Source of the DNA: Bacteroidota bacterium
GTDB lineage: Bacteria > Bacteroidota > Ignavibacteria > UBA10030 > UBA8401
Length of the DNA stretch: 64,000 nt
NCBI GenBank assembly: GCA_035506275.1
Contig: DATJPT010000003.1
Span: 124,001-188,000 of the forward strand
Reading direction: 5' to 3'
Shown: one piece after another, positions 17,863 to 26,709 of the stretch
Layout: each line of letters opens with the position of its first letter
How positions within the stretch are numbered: position 1 is the first letter of the stretch
Made by a program: the position numbers and the translations under genes
Notes under the pieces: generated by a model
Database searches by the model: none
What the model was told of the DNA's origin: nothing
What the model saw: the letters and a program-made list of their open reading frames with translations, nothing else

Positions 17863-19008
17863 ATGGCATCCACAGCTAGAATCAACACAAACATCGCTGC
17901 ATTGAACGCCCTCAACGCGTTGAATTCAGTGAACGCGGATCTTCAAGTCCACCAATTGCGGTTAGCGTCCGGTAAACGCATCAATACCGCAGCGGATGAT
18001 CCGTCAGGATTCGTTATTTCCAGCAAAATGGGCGGAACCCTCGCCGCGTTGAGTGCAGCGTCGGATAACGTCAGCTCTGCGCAGAACATCTATAACGTCG
18101 CAGAAGGCGGATATCAGACGATCGCCAACCTGATGACGCAGATCAAAGCTCAGCAAACCGAGTTCAATAACGGCGGACTCGGCACAGACGAGCAGAACGC
18201 AATCGCGACAACGATTTCGGACCTTGCAAAGGAAATCGATTCGACGATCGCCCAGACACAGTACAACGGGATAAACCTTATCAACGGGTCCTTTGTGGCT
18301 GGTGTCGGTCAGTCGGGCGGCAGTCTCACGTCTGGCGTTGCTTCAGCAGACGGAACAGTAACGGGTGTCGACGTTTCAGGAGCTAAAGCATCTGACACTT
18401 ACACCCTGAGCAACGTAGGCGCCGTGCTTACATTGACCCGGTCGAGCGATAATGCGACCGCATCAGTGACGATGGGTGCATCGACGGTAGGCGGAGCGCA
18501 AACGCTCAATTTTGCTAACCTTGGCGTTTCGATCAGCTACATGGGAACTGCGGCCGCCACGGGCGCAGCCAGTGCGACAGCGTTGGTCGGTGCCGGCACT
18601 ACGATCACCACAAATGCAGGCTCGACACCGTCGTTCCAGGTTGGCGATACGGGCGCGAATTTCGGTATGTCGCTTACGACAGCCGTAGATTCCACCTCTC
18701 TCCTCGGAACGGCAGCTGGCTCCATTACGGCAGCGCAAGTTGCCGGGCTGACCGTTGACACCGGTATGACGACCGTTCTCGATGCGATCGGCAGTATTGG
18801 TGCCCAGCAAAACCGCCTTATGGCGAAGCAGACTAACCTTTCGACCATGATCACGAACATTACGGCTTCGAAGAGCCAGATCACGGATGCTGACATTGCG
18901 GTCGAACAGATCGCGTCGGTGAAAGATCAGATCCTGCAACAGACTGCGACGGCACAGTTGGCCCAGGCCAATCAGTCACCGCAAGTCTTCTTGTCGTTGT
19001 TCAAGTAA
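17863..19008 (+). CDS. fliC: Flagellin
   Basis: This 381-residue filament subunit has the conserved N-terminal D0/D1 region (ARINTNIAALNALNALN, then QLRLASGKRINTAADDPSG) and the C-terminal one (ADIAVEQIASVKDQILQQ, ending LAQANQSPQVFLSLFK). These pair as coiled coils in the filament core. The middle (about residues 150-320) is a Gly/Ser/Thr/Ala-rich variable domain exposed on the filament surface. The ATG at 17863 follows AAGGAGG at the ideal distance. A sigma-28 promoter lies upstream and a hairpin follows. It is secreted by the flagellar type III apparatus with FliS (next gene) as chaperone. Confidence 0.97.
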   Translation: MASTARINTNIAALNALNALNSVNADLQVHQLRLASGKRINTAADDPSGFVISSKMGGTLAALSAASDNVSSAQNIYNVAEGGYQTIANLMTQIKAQQTEFNNGGLGTDEQNAIATTISDLAKEIDSTIAQTQYNGINLINGSFVAGVGQSGGSLTSGVASADGTVTGVDVSGAKASDTYTLSNVGAVLTLTRSSDNATASVTMGASTVGGAQTLNFANLGVSISYMGTAAATGAASATALVGAGTTITTNAGSTPSFQVGDTGANFGMSLTTAVDSTSLLGTAAGSITAAQVAGLTVDTGMTTVLDAIGSIGAQQNRLMAKQTNLSTMITNITASKSQITDADIAVEQIASVKDQILQQTATAQLAQANQSPQVFLSLFK

Positions 19009-19024
19009 CAGCCCATGAACGAGC

Positions 19025-19056
19025 GAGGGGCTCCGGCCGGCTGGCTTGAGCCCCTC
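19025..19056 (+). terminator. Hairpin after flagellin gene
   Basis: Nine-base perfect arms, GAGGGGCTC (19025-19033) and GAGCCCCTC (19048-19056), surround a 14-base loop and are followed by ACGTTCTT, only weakly T-rich. It may terminate most flagellin transcripts or stabilise the message while letting some transcription continue into fliS and fliD. Confidence 0.55.
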
Positions 19057-19110
19057 ACGTTCTTAGCAGAGTGTTGAAAGAGGAGAAGAGCCTGTTACTC
19101 ATAATCGAAC

Positions 19111-19539
19111 ATGAACGGCGAGGAAGACATGGAAACTGCAAATGTAAACTTGATTACGACGCTCGAAGCTGAAGAGGTGCAGCAAACACCTTCCGCTGAA
19201 CAGCATGCACAAATGATGAAGGCCGGCAGTCAGCACGCAATTGCGATCGCTGCGAATTCATACAGAAGAGAGCACCTGGTGAATCTGATGCCGGTTCAAG
19301 TGATCAAGAAACTGTACGACACGGCGATCTTCGCCCTGAAGAAAAAGGATTATGACCTTGCGCACCGGGCGATCACTCAGCTGATGCTCGGTTTGAATTT
19401 CGACTACGAGGAAATGGCGGGGGGATTGATGGGATTATATATGTACGCAAAAGAATGTATTCGCAAAGGCAAAATCGCCGAAGCGACAACCGTGCTGGAG
19501 GAGTTACGTTCCGCATGGACCCAAGCATTTAATCTCTAG
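19111..19539 (+). CDS. fliS: Flagellar export chaperone FliS
   Basis: This protein of up to 142 residues has a C-terminal two-thirds matching FliS: KKLYDTAIFALKKKDYDLAH, then ITQLMLGLNFDYEEMAGGLMGLYMYAKECI and a final LEELRSAWTQAF. All are helical, as in the four-helix bundle that clasps the flagellin C-terminus and stops early polymerisation. It has a longer, Glu/Gln-rich N-terminal extension than most FliS proteins. An alternative ATG at 19129 has GAGGAA immediately before it and may be the true start, giving 136 residues. It lies between flagellin and fliD as expected. Confidence 0.85.
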   Translation: MNGEEDMETANVNLITTLEAEEVQQTPSAEQHAQMMKAGSQHAIAIAANSYRREHLVNLMPVQVIKKLYDTAIFALKKKDYDLAHRAITQLMLGLNFDYEEMAGGLMGLYMYAKECIRKGKIAEATTVLEELRSAWTQAFNL

Positions 19540-19560
19540 AGTGGGAGTGAGGACAGGACA

Positions 19561-21072
19561 ATGGCAACCGGACCAGCGACACAAGTATCATCGACTATAC
19601 TGTCTGCTGTTCAACAATTTCAGACGGACCTGCAGACTGAAGAAGTCTCGCCTTTGCAGACTCAGGTAACGGCGATCAACGCCCAGATTTCCGCCCTTGG
19701 GACCATGAAGAACAACCTGCAGACCCTGTATAACACGTCCACTGCGATGGCGGTAACAAATAGATCGTCTACTTTTTTGACCCTCATTGCGACAAGCTCG
19801 ATGCCGAATATCGTTTCGGCGACCGCCACGGCAACCGCCGCTTCGGGAAACCATTCAATACTTGTCACGCAGCTTGCAAAGACAGACGTGGCGCTTTCCA
19901 ATCAGCTCAATAGCTCTTCTGGAAGCATTGTGACGGCCGAGGGGACGGGGGTGAAAACGATCCAGGTGGGCAATCAGACGGTCAACGTCACTCTTTCCAG
20001 CGGTGATTCCAACAGCACGGTATTGACAAATATCGCGAATGCAGTCAATGCCATGAAAGGGAATGTGACCGCATCCGTCGTAACGGATACTTCCTCGACA
20101 AGCCGGTTGGTGTTTCAATCGACTCAGACAGGCTCGGCGAACGCTATTACGCTGTCCGACACCGCCGGGACGCTTCTTTCCAATCTCGGTCTCTCGTCGG
20201 CAGTCATTTCAGCCAGAACCGCTTTTAACTCGACGACCGCCGGGTTCATGAACCAGAGTACATCGGCACTCGATGCGAACTTCAAGCTTGACGGCATCGA
20301 CATGGTCCGATCCAGCAATACGGTCACCGATGCACTTACGGGGGTGACTTTAGGGCTCGCTGGCCTTCAGAGCCCGACAGACACGCCCGCTACGATCAAT
20401 GTTGGCATCAACACGAATCAGATCCAAACGATGGTTCAGCAGTTTATCACAAACTATAATGCAGCCCTCTCATACGTCAATAATGAAACTGCGATGATAT
20501 CCGGGGCCAGCACGACGGGGAGCACTGCAACCGTGACACCGCAGATCTTTGCCGGGAACCCGACGTTCACGATGCTGAAGGTAAATCTTCAGAGCGTGAT
20601 CTGGAATCAAGTGACCTCGGCGAAACCGGGCAATCCTGAGAACCTCTTTCAGATCGGGATCACGCCGGGCGCCGACGGTACGCTCAGCATCTCGGATACA
20701 TCGAAATTCAATGCCGCCATGGCGGCCGATCCGACCGAGATCACGGATCTTTTCAATTCGTCGAACGGCGTTGCCGTGCAGATGAACAATCTTCTGAAAC
20801 CCTTTGTTACACCGACGACGGGCAGGATAGACTCGATGAATAACGTGGACACGAGCGAGGTGTCGAGCCTCAATGACAGGATCAAAACCCTCAACGCCCA
20901 GATCGCGAACCAGACAACGCAGTACCAGAACGAACTTGTGCAACTGCAGGCGGAGTATGAAGATATGCTTGCAACGCAAAATGAGATGGCGAGTATTTTA
21001 ACCGGCAGCCTGTACCCTGACACGACGACCGGCACGACCACGAGCACATCGTCAACATCGACGACAGGGTAG
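19561..21072 (+). CDS. fliD: Flagellar filament cap protein FliD
   Basis: This 503-residue cap protein forms the pentameric plate at the filament tip under which flagellin folds. The N-terminal helix begins with SSTILSAVQQFQTDLQTEEV, and the central Ser/Thr-rich beta domain includes NHSILVTQLAKTDVALSNQL, the FliD_N-type motif. The C-terminal domain has IQTMVQQFITNYNAALSYVN, FQIGITPGADGTLSISDTSK and a final coiled coil (IKTLNAQIANQTTQYQNELV). The tail is a Thr/Ser repeat (TTTGTTTSTSSTSTTG), probably disordered. It begins 21 bases after fliS. Confidence 0.93.
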   Translation: MATGPATQVSSTILSAVQQFQTDLQTEEVSPLQTQVTAINAQISALGTMKNNLQTLYNTSTAMAVTNRSSTFLTLIATSSMPNIVSATATATAASGNHSILVTQLAKTDVALSNQLNSSSGSIVTAEGTGVKTIQVGNQTVNVTLSSGDSNSTVLTNIANAVNAMKGNVTASVVTDTSSTSRLVFQSTQTGSANAITLSDTAGTLLSNLGLSSAVISARTAFNSTTAGFMNQSTSALDANFKLDGIDMVRSSNTVTDALTGVTLGLAGLQSPTDTPATINVGINTNQIQTMVQQFITNYNAALSYVNNETAMISGASTTGSTATVTPQIFAGNPTFTMLKVNLQSVIWNQVTSAKPGNPENLFQIGITPGADGTLSISDTSKFNAAMAADPTEITDLFNSSNGVAVQMNNLLKPFVTPTTGRIDSMNNVDTSEVSSLNDRIKTLNAQIANQTTQYQNELVQLQAEYEDMLATQNEMASILTGSLYPDTTTGTTTSTSSTSTTG

Positions 21073-21074
21073 AG

Positions 21075-21425
21075 ATGATGTTTCAGGATGGATCCATGAC
21101 AACAACACAACCAGTCGGCGCTCCCACGGGAGCAATGCCGCTGGACATAACAGGATCGGACAATCAAAACCAAGCTTCCAGCAAGCAGAAGAGTTCACTT
21201 TCGGCCGAGGAAATGACCGCAGCGGTACAGGAACTTAATGCGGCAATGAAGGTTGTGAACACACGTCTCTCGTTTTCGATCGACAGCATCACCAAGCAAA
21301 CGGTTGTCACAGTGACGGATGACCAGACCCATGAGGTCATTCGTCAGATCCCTTCGGAAGAAATGCTGAAAGTCTCCGAGCGCATCGCTGAGTTATTAGG
21401 AGTTTTGTTTGACCACGCAGGATAA
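21075..21425 (+). CDS. flaG: FlaG family flagellar protein
   Basis: This small protein (116 residues from 21075, or 109 from the ATG at 21096) has an unstructured Ser/Gln-rich N-terminal half. Its C-terminal half fits the FlaG family: VNTRLSFSIDSITKQTVVTV, then HEVIRQIPSEEMLKVSERIA. FlaG proteins are linked to filament length and commonly sit next to fliD, as here (2 bases after its stop). The biochemical role of the family is poorly defined. The end overlaps the next gene by 17 bases. Confidence 0.85.
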   Translation: MMFQDGSMTTTQPVGAPTGAMPLDITGSDNQNQASSKQKSSLSAEEMTAAVQELNAAMKVVNTRLSFSIDSITKQTVVTVTDDQTHEVIRQIPSEEMLKVSERIAELLGVLFDHAG

Positions 21426-21819
21426 AGGACAAGGCTCAGACCGGGCCATAGCAGCGGGTGTTCAGAATGACAAGTCTTCGTGCGGACGCGACGAAGAGCT
21501 CGCAGGTCTTTTCCAGCTGCTTTTTGAAGCGACATCCGCGGCAAACGGACAGACGTCGGGCGGAGACTTCTCCTGCATCCGGGAACTGCTTCAACAACGG
21601 CGGCACATCCTCGACCGTGTTCATGAACTGACCGCTGGAAGCAGGCCGGAGAATCGTCCGATAAGCGAGAGCTTAAGATGCCAGCTGCGAACCATGCTGG
21701 AATCGACACTACAAGAAAATATTCATATATTAAAACTTCTTCAAGAAAGGAAGAAGATCGTGCTGACGAAGATGACAGAGGTTCAAAACAGGCGGCACGT
21801 TTTTCATTATCTACGTTAG
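21409..21819 (+). CDS. Small helical protein, possible FliT/FlgN-type chaperone
   Basis: This 136-residue protein overlaps flaG by 17 bases and ends just before flgM. It has no clear family motif that I can name. The sequence is mostly helical and heptad-like (FSCIRELLQQRRHILDRVHE; LQENIHILKLLQERKKIVLT), resembling small coiled-coil export chaperones. In many bacteria the slot after fliD is taken by FliT, the FliD chaperone, which fits in size and predicted fold. The assignment to FliT is by position and helical character only. Confidence 0.5.
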   Translation: MTTQDKGQGSDRAIAAGVQNDKSSCGRDEELAGLFQLLFEATSAANGQTSGGDFSCIRELLQQRRHILDRVHELTAGSRPENRPISESLRCQLRTMLESTLQENIHILKLLQERKKIVLTKMTEVQNRRHVFHYLR

Positions 21820-21828
21820 GAGGAGGTC

Positions 21829-22095
21829 ATGGGAATCAGTGAAGTTACCGGCAGCGGCGCTCCTGTTCAACCGTCGGTTTCCAAAAAAGTGAAGGACGAA
21901 CAAGAAGCAAAAGCAGCCTCGAAAGACAAAGTGAACGTCTCCGACGCTGCGCGATCGCTGTATGAGACAGAAAAGGCGAATAAGCTGTCGCAAATTGAAA
22001 AGAAGGTCGACGAAGGTTTCTATTCGCAAAAGGACGTGATCGAAAAAGTCGCCGATGCGATGCTCAAAGACCTGAAAAAACAAGTTTCGCAATAA
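21829..22095 (+). CDS. flgM: FlgM-like anti-sigma-28 factor
   Basis: This 88-residue protein has a disordered, Lys/Ser-rich N-terminus. Its C-terminal region follows the FlgM pattern: KVNVSDAARSLYETEKANKL, then IEKKVDEGFYSQKDVIEKVA and MLKDL. FlgM binds sigma-28 until the hook-basal body is complete and is then exported, releasing the sigma factor for flagellin transcription. The presence of a sigma-28 promoter at 17.75 kb gives it a target. The ATG has a very strong TAGGAGGAGG site. The match is by motif pattern and size, so some doubt remains. Confidence 0.75.
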   Translation: MGISEVTGSGAPVQPSVSKKVKDEQEAKAASKDKVNVSDAARSLYETEKANKLSQIEKKVDEGFYSQKDVIEKVADAMLKDLKKQVSQ

Positions 22096-22099
22096 CCGC

Positions 22100-22408
22100 A
22101 TGGGACATCGTGCCGTGTCTGGAACCGAAGCACTGCTCACCAAAGCGCTCGAGCTGTGCACATACATCAATACGATAAGCGCATCGTATGGCGACGACGG
22201 GAAGGGGAAAAAGAAACTCGTTCTCTCGTTCGACCTTTATTGTCTCTTGCTCGAGTACACTTTCTACCTGAAGGGACTCAGCGATACCAACCCGAATACC
22301 ATCGAAGAATTGATCGTTTGCGACGACCTATTGTTCGAGACCCCAAACCGCCAGCTCGAAGTCAATGTTGATTTCTTTCTCCCCGCCAATACCGTTATCG
22401 TCCGGTAA
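22100..22408 (+). CDS. Hypothetical protein, last gene of the late flagellar cluster
   Basis: This 102-residue protein starts 4 bases after flgM, so it is almost certainly co-transcribed. I recognise no family. It has a mixed helix/strand pattern with a basic stretch (GDDGKGKKKLVLSF), a Leu/Tyr-rich helix (LYCLLLEYTFYLKGL) and an acidic middle (TIEELIVCDDLLFETP), and ends in a beta-type segment. There is no signal peptide or convincing transmembrane helix. Its location suggests a flagellar role, which remains untested. Confidence 0.65.
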   Translation: MGHRAVSGTEALLTKALELCTYINTISASYGDDGKGKKKLVLSFDLYCLLLEYTFYLKGLSDTNPNTIEELIVCDDLLFETPNRQLEVNVDFFLPANTVIVR

Positions 22409-22542
22409 CGATCGCCCCCAGTTTTTCACGCTCTCTGAACCGCGGCCTCATACCAGTCCGTCAAGCAGCTCCGTCTTTCCATTGTAAAATGCGTTTTGTA
22501 TATTACCCCTGAATTTCTGTCACTTATCGTGCCGGAGGCGAG

Positions 22543-24114
22543 ATGGATGGAGAAGTGCACAGCCCGGCGGGGGGCTTTATGAAACCGAATATCACGCTGG
22601 AAGACGGCGGGCATCCTCAGATCATGACCGATGCCGACCAGAAGATAGTGGATGTCAACGATCGCTTCCTTTTCTTGAGCGGGTATGGGCGCGGCGAATT
22701 GAGGGGAATTCTTTTAACGGACCTGCTCCATTCGGAAGACCGGGATAAATTTGCTGAGCACTGGCACCTCCTTGCGCAGACCGGGACCTCCGCTGTCGCC
22801 GCGCGGCTTCGGACGAAGAGCGAATTTACATTGCACGCCCGGTTTCAATCGGAGCTCGTGAAGCCCGGAGAGTTTCGGACGACCATGATCGGCACCGCAG
22901 GCGAACATTATCCTGCCGCCGAGCTTGGACGCAAGAATAGGTTTGCCCTGGCTTTGTACGAGATCGGCCGCCAGATGACCTCCAGCTTTGACGTTGAGGA
23001 GGTCTTGAAACTGGTCGTCAAGAACACGGCGTGGCTGCTGGAAAGCCATTTTGTCGCTGTCGCCCTGCTGGACAGCAAAACGTCGAGGATTGAATACCGT
23101 GAAAAGATCGGCGATCGGACGGATGTTACCCCCTCAGTTGCAGCCGGCAAAGACCGCGGACTCGCAGGAAGAGTGATCGCTTCGCAAGCCCCGTTTATTA
23201 TAGAGAAATTTCCGGAGAGACCTTTTGTTCAGCCGAAGGAATTTCCGCTGGTCGAAGCTGAATCGCTTGTCTCAGCTTTCGGCGTTCCAATCACGAACAA
23301 GGAGAGGAAGTTTGGCGCGCTTGTTGTCGGTTACCGGAACTTCCGCGAGATCCCGGAGGAGGATGTACAGCTCGTCTCGAACCTCGCTAATCAGACCGCA
23401 CTCGCGCTGGAAAATGCGATGCTCTATCAGGAAAGCGTAAAATATTCGAAAACGATGGCCGCACTCTCTTCGCGCTTGACGATGATCCAGGAGGAAGAGC
23501 GGCGGAGAATCACGCGTGAATTGCACGACGGCATCGGCCAGGCCCTCACCGGCCTGCGTTTCAACCTTGATGCGTTGGTGAGGCAGGCTTCGATCACCGA
23601 TCCTGATGCGGTCGAGCAGGTTGCGGTCATGAAACAGGTGATCGACGAGTCGCTGAACACGATTCGCCAAATCGCTTTCGACCTTCGTCCTCCGATTCTT
23701 GACGACCTTGGGTTGGTGTCGGCGCTGAGAATCTATCTGGACCGTTTTCAAGAGCGCACAAAGATCCTTCTTACGCTCTCGTGCCCCGATGACCTCAAGC
23801 GGTTCGACCCCAAGGTCGAGGCCACGATCTACCGCATCATTCAGGAAGCGCTGACCAACGTGGCAAAGCACTCCGGCGCCAAAAATGCGAAAGTTGAGAT
23901 TGAGAAACCCGAGGCGACGCTTCATGTGATGATCTCCGACGACGGCAAGGGGTTCGATCAAAATGCGGCTGGGGAATCGGGACTCTGGCCGACCGGACTC
24001 GGCATCGTGAATATGCGGGACCGTGTCGAAGGGCTCCGGGGAAAGTTCAGGCTCGCGAGTGAAAAAGGGAAGGGAACATCCATCCATATCGAAGTTCCTT
24101 TGAATGGCCGATAA
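22543..24114 (+). CDS. PAS-GAF sensor histidine kinase (NarX/DegS type)
   Basis: This 523-residue soluble kinase has a PAS domain (about residues 20-110), a GAF domain (about 135-290, starting ALYEIGRQMTSSFDVEEVLK) and a HisKA_3 dimerisation region with RELHDGIGQALTG, phosphoacceptor H328. An ATPase domain follows (EALTNVAKHSGA, SDDGKGFD, GLGIVNMRDRVEGL). No transmembrane helix is visible, so it senses a cytoplasmic signal. A GGAGG precedes the ATG. The last 11 bases overlap the response regulator gene, which is its evident partner. Confidence 0.92.
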   Translation: MDGEVHSPAGGFMKPNITLEDGGHPQIMTDADQKIVDVNDRFLFLSGYGRGELRGILLTDLLHSEDRDKFAEHWHLLAQTGTSAVAARLRTKSEFTLHARFQSELVKPGEFRTTMIGTAGEHYPAAELGRKNRFALALYEIGRQMTSSFDVEEVLKLVVKNTAWLLESHFVAVALLDSKTSRIEYREKIGDRTDVTPSVAAGKDRGLAGRVIASQAPFIIEKFPERPFVQPKEFPLVEAESLVSAFGVPITNKERKFGALVVGYRNFREIPEEDVQLVSNLANQTALALENAMLYQESVKYSKTMAALSSRLTMIQEEERRRITRELHDGIGQALTGLRFNLDALVRQASITDPDAVEQVAVMKQVIDESLNTIRQIAFDLRPPILDDLGLVSALRIYLDRFQERTKILLTLSCPDDLKRFDPKVEATIYRIIQEALTNVAKHSGAKNAKVEIEKPEATLHVMISDDGKGFDQNAAGESGLWPTGLGIVNMRDRVEGLRGKFRLASEKGKGTSIHIEVPLNGR

Positions 24115-24793
24115 GAAAAAAATCAGGATCGTCGTCGCCGATGATCATGTCATCGTCAGGAGGGGCATCGTCTCCCTCATTTCGCTCAACCCGGATTTCG
24201 AGGTTGTAGGCGAGGCGGCAAACGGCAAGATCGCCGTCGAGCTCGCGCTCGCAAAGGAGCCCGACGTTGTGTTGATGGATATCAGCATGCCCGAATTGAG
24301 CGGACTGGATGCAACCCGGCTTATCAAGAAAAAGCTCCCCGACCTGAAGATCCTCGTTCTTTCCGCGTACGACAACGAAGAATACGTTTCTCAAATCCTC
24401 CAAACCGGGGCCAATGGTTACCTCCTTAAGAATGTCGCCCCGGACGATCTCTATGCGGCGATCAAAGCCGTTGCGGAGGGGCTTGCCTTCTTCAGCCCGT
24501 CGATTTCTAAAATCATGCTGGATGGGTATCTCAAGCGGACCGCTCAAGCACCGCCAGCCGGACCGGATGAAATCATCCCTTCCTATGCCGGACCGTTGAC
24601 GACGCGCGAAAGAGAGATCCTCCAGTTGATCGCTGAAGGAAGGTCGCACCAGCAAATCGGAGAGCTCTTGTATATCAGCATACGCACGGTAGACACCCAT
24701 CGCAATAACATCATGAAAAAGCTCGACTTACACGATACCGCAAGTCTTGTAACGTACGCTATCAAACATGGAATAGCCGTCATCCCCAAGTAG
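24104..24793 (+). CDS. NarL/LuxR-family response regulator
   Basis: This 229-residue regulator has a receiver domain with the acidic pair in VVADDH and probable phosphorylation site D59 (VLMDISMPELSG), a conserved Lys in LLKNVAPDDL, and a C-terminal LuxR-type helix-turn-helix (LTTREREILQLIAEGRSHQQ, then IRTVDTHRNNIMKKL). It binds DNA after phosphorylation by the kinase whose gene overlaps its start. Targets are unknown. The gene is followed by a 266-base gap with no gene. Confidence 0.94.
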   Translation: MADKKKIRIVVADDHVIVRRGIVSLISLNPDFEVVGEAANGKIAVELALAKEPDVVLMDISMPELSGLDATRLIKKKLPDLKILVLSAYDNEEYVSQILQTGANGYLLKNVAPDDLYAAIKAVAEGLAFFSPSISKIMLDGYLKRTAQAPPAGPDEIIPSYAGPLTTREREILQLIAEGRSHQQIGELLYISIRTVDTHRNNIMKKLDLHDTASLVTYAIKHGIAVIPK

Positions 24794-25059
24794 TTCTTTC
24801 GCCGCTTCCAACCGGTTCCTTCCAAAGCTCATCGCCACTGTGGACACGCCTGCTCTCGCCCCACAGAAACTTATCCACACCTACGCATCACACCGATCCA
24901 CCTAAGAAACGACGCAATTTCTACGCGGTATAACTTAATAAAAAAATACACGATGGCGCGGATTGCATTCATATGGCTAATGCTGTAACGTTGCATACCG
25001 TTGTTCAGCCATTTGCACAATAGCGGCATCAGACGATTCACTAAAACACAGAGCATCCA

Positions 25060-26709
25060 ATGTCGACATCTCCAAGTGCCAGTATTCCGGTAGAGAAACA
25101 GCCAAGCGCATTGACAATTCTCGTCGTCGACGACGTCGAAGAAAACCTTGAGCTGCTGCAGGATTTGTTCACCGAAAGCGGATACAATGTCATCGCCGCC
25201 CGCAGCGGCGTCGAGGCGTTTGAGGTGTTCAACCGCGAAACGGTCCATCTCATCATCGCCGATGCGATGATGCCGCGGATGGACGGGTTTCAGCTTTGCA
25301 GGAAGGTGAAAGAAAATCCCAAGAACGCCAAGACCCCTTTCATTATTTACACGGGGAACTATGTCGATGAGGAGGATCAGGAATTGGCCCGCAACGTCGG
25401 CGTGGATCGGTACGTGATGAAATATGCAGGCCTGGGTTCCTTGATCGAAGCGGTCCGCGATGTCACCCTCCAGAATTACGGCATTCAGCCGGAACAGGTT
25501 CCGGAAAGCTCGGCGTCGATCGACGATCAATCGTTTCTCGAGAAGCACCACACGCTCGTGACGAAAAAACTCGAAGAAAAGATGAAAGAGCTTGAGATGT
25601 ACGCCGCCACCCTCGCCCGGAAAAACCGGGAATTGCAGGTATCCGAGCTCCGCTACCGCGCGCTGTTCGAGAATGCAAGCGTCGCGATCTTTGTCGTTGA
25701 CAGCAAAACAGAGTCGATCGTTGACGTCAACAACCAGGGGATCGCGCTGCTCGGGTACTCAAAGGATGAACTGCTCGGCCTTCCCTCGCTCCCGTTCATT
25801 GAAGGCGATCCCTTCAACGCTTCGCTCTCTCAGAGCAAAGACATCGTCGCACAGGAAGCGGCGATGAAGACAAAGGACGGCGATTCGATTGACGTCGACG
25901 TGAGCGCGGGATCGGTCTCGGTATTGAATGATTCACGAGTCATGTTATTCGTCCGAGACATTACCGAACAGAAAAAGATCCGGAACTCGCTAATGCAAAT
26001 GGAGAAAATGTCGCTCATGGGACGATTGGCCGCCGGCATCGCCCACGAGATCCGCAACCCGTTGGCAGGGGTGACTCTTAACCTCCAGTATCTTCAAAGG
26101 AAAATCGATAAGACATCCCCCGATTTTGAATCGATCGCCGCTGCGCTCGAAGGAGCAGAACGAATCCAGCATGTCATCGAAGATACTCTCGGCCTTGCCA
26201 GGGTGACCCCGCCGTCGCTCCAGCAGCACTCGATCAACGCCATCATCGCCCGCTCGCTGCATTTTGTCTCTCTGGCGCTTCAGCAAAAAGCGATTGCCCT
26301 CACGACCTCCTTCGATGAAAACGTTCCCGATGTGATGGTGGACCAAAAACAGATTCAGCAGGTAATGCTGAACATTCTGCAGAACGCGATCGACGCAACG
26401 CCGCCGAACGGAGCGATATCGGTCTCGACGAAAACTGGAGAAATGCATGCAGGAGAAGCGGCTCTGCCCTGCGTCGAGACGACCATCCAGGATTCCGGCG
26501 TCGGGATTCCGGTCGAAATGAAAGCAGTGCTGTTCGAGCCGTTCCGTACGACAAAATCCGGAGGGACCGGGCTCGGCCTGGCATTATCAAAGTACATCAT
26601 CGGACGTCATCACGGCGACATCGCGCTCGAGTCGCCGTCCGAGGGGGGAACACTGGTTCGCATTATTTTACCATCACAGCCAACAAGCAACGGAGCGTGG
26701 AATGGATAA
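25060..26709 (+). CDS. Hybrid kinase: receiver, PAS and HisKA/HATPase domains
   Basis: This 549-residue soluble protein has an N-terminal receiver (ILVVDDVEENLELLQ, phosphorylation site D68 in LIIADAMMPRMDG), a coiled linker, a PAS domain (about residues 195-310), and then a kinase core with RLAAGIAHEIRNPLAG (H329). The ATPase segment includes LNILQNAIDATPP, DSGVGIP and GGTGLGLALSKYI. A receiver in front of the kinase means it may be the acceptor of one phosphorelay and the donor of another. Its last 8 bases overlap the NtrC-type gene, the likely output partner, in the arrangement of NtrB/NtrC- or FlrB/FlrC-type pairs. Confidence 0.92.
   Translation: MSTSPSASIPVEKQPSALTILVVDDVEENLELLQDLFTESGYNVIAARSGVEAFEVFNRETVHLIIADAMMPRMDGFQLCRKVKENPKNAKTPFIIYTGNYVDEEDQELARNVGVDRYVMKYAGLGSLIEAVRDVTLQNYGIQPEQVPESSASIDDQSFLEKHHTLVTKKLEEKMKELEMYAATLARKNRELQVSELRYRALFENASVAIFVVDSKTESIVDVNNQGIALLGYSKDELLGLPSLPFIEGDPFNASLSQSKDIVAQEAAMKTKDGDSIDVDVSAGSVSVLNDSRVMLFVRDITEQKKIRNSLMQMEKMSLMGRLAAGIAHEIRNPLAGVTLNLQYLQRKIDKTSPDFESIAAALEGAERIQHVIEDTLGLARVTPPSLQQHSINAIIARSLHFVSLALQQKAIALTTSFDENVPDVMVDQKQIQQVMLNILQNAIDATPPNGAISVSTKTGEMHAGEAALPCVETTIQDSGVGIPVEMKAVLFEPFRTTKSGGTGLGLALSKYIIGRHHGDIALESPSEGGTLVRIILPSQPTSNGAWNG

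Noticed and set aside
20999-21072. Thr/Ser repeat at the end of fliD as a tandem DNA repeat
   Set aside because: It is a short low-complexity coding tail with irregular units, not a true tandem repeat array.
24871-24879. Perfect DnaA box TTATCCACA with an imperfect inverted copy near 24839
   Set aside because: A single perfect 9-mer is expected about once per two windows of this size by chance; there is no cluster of boxes, no AT-rich unwinding element and no dnaA or dnaN nearby, so this is not called an origin.
24948-24966. TGGCGCGGATTGCAT in the gap before the hybrid kinase as a sigma-54 promoter
   Set aside because: GG and GC are separated by 8 bases instead of 10, which abolishes sigma-54 recognition.
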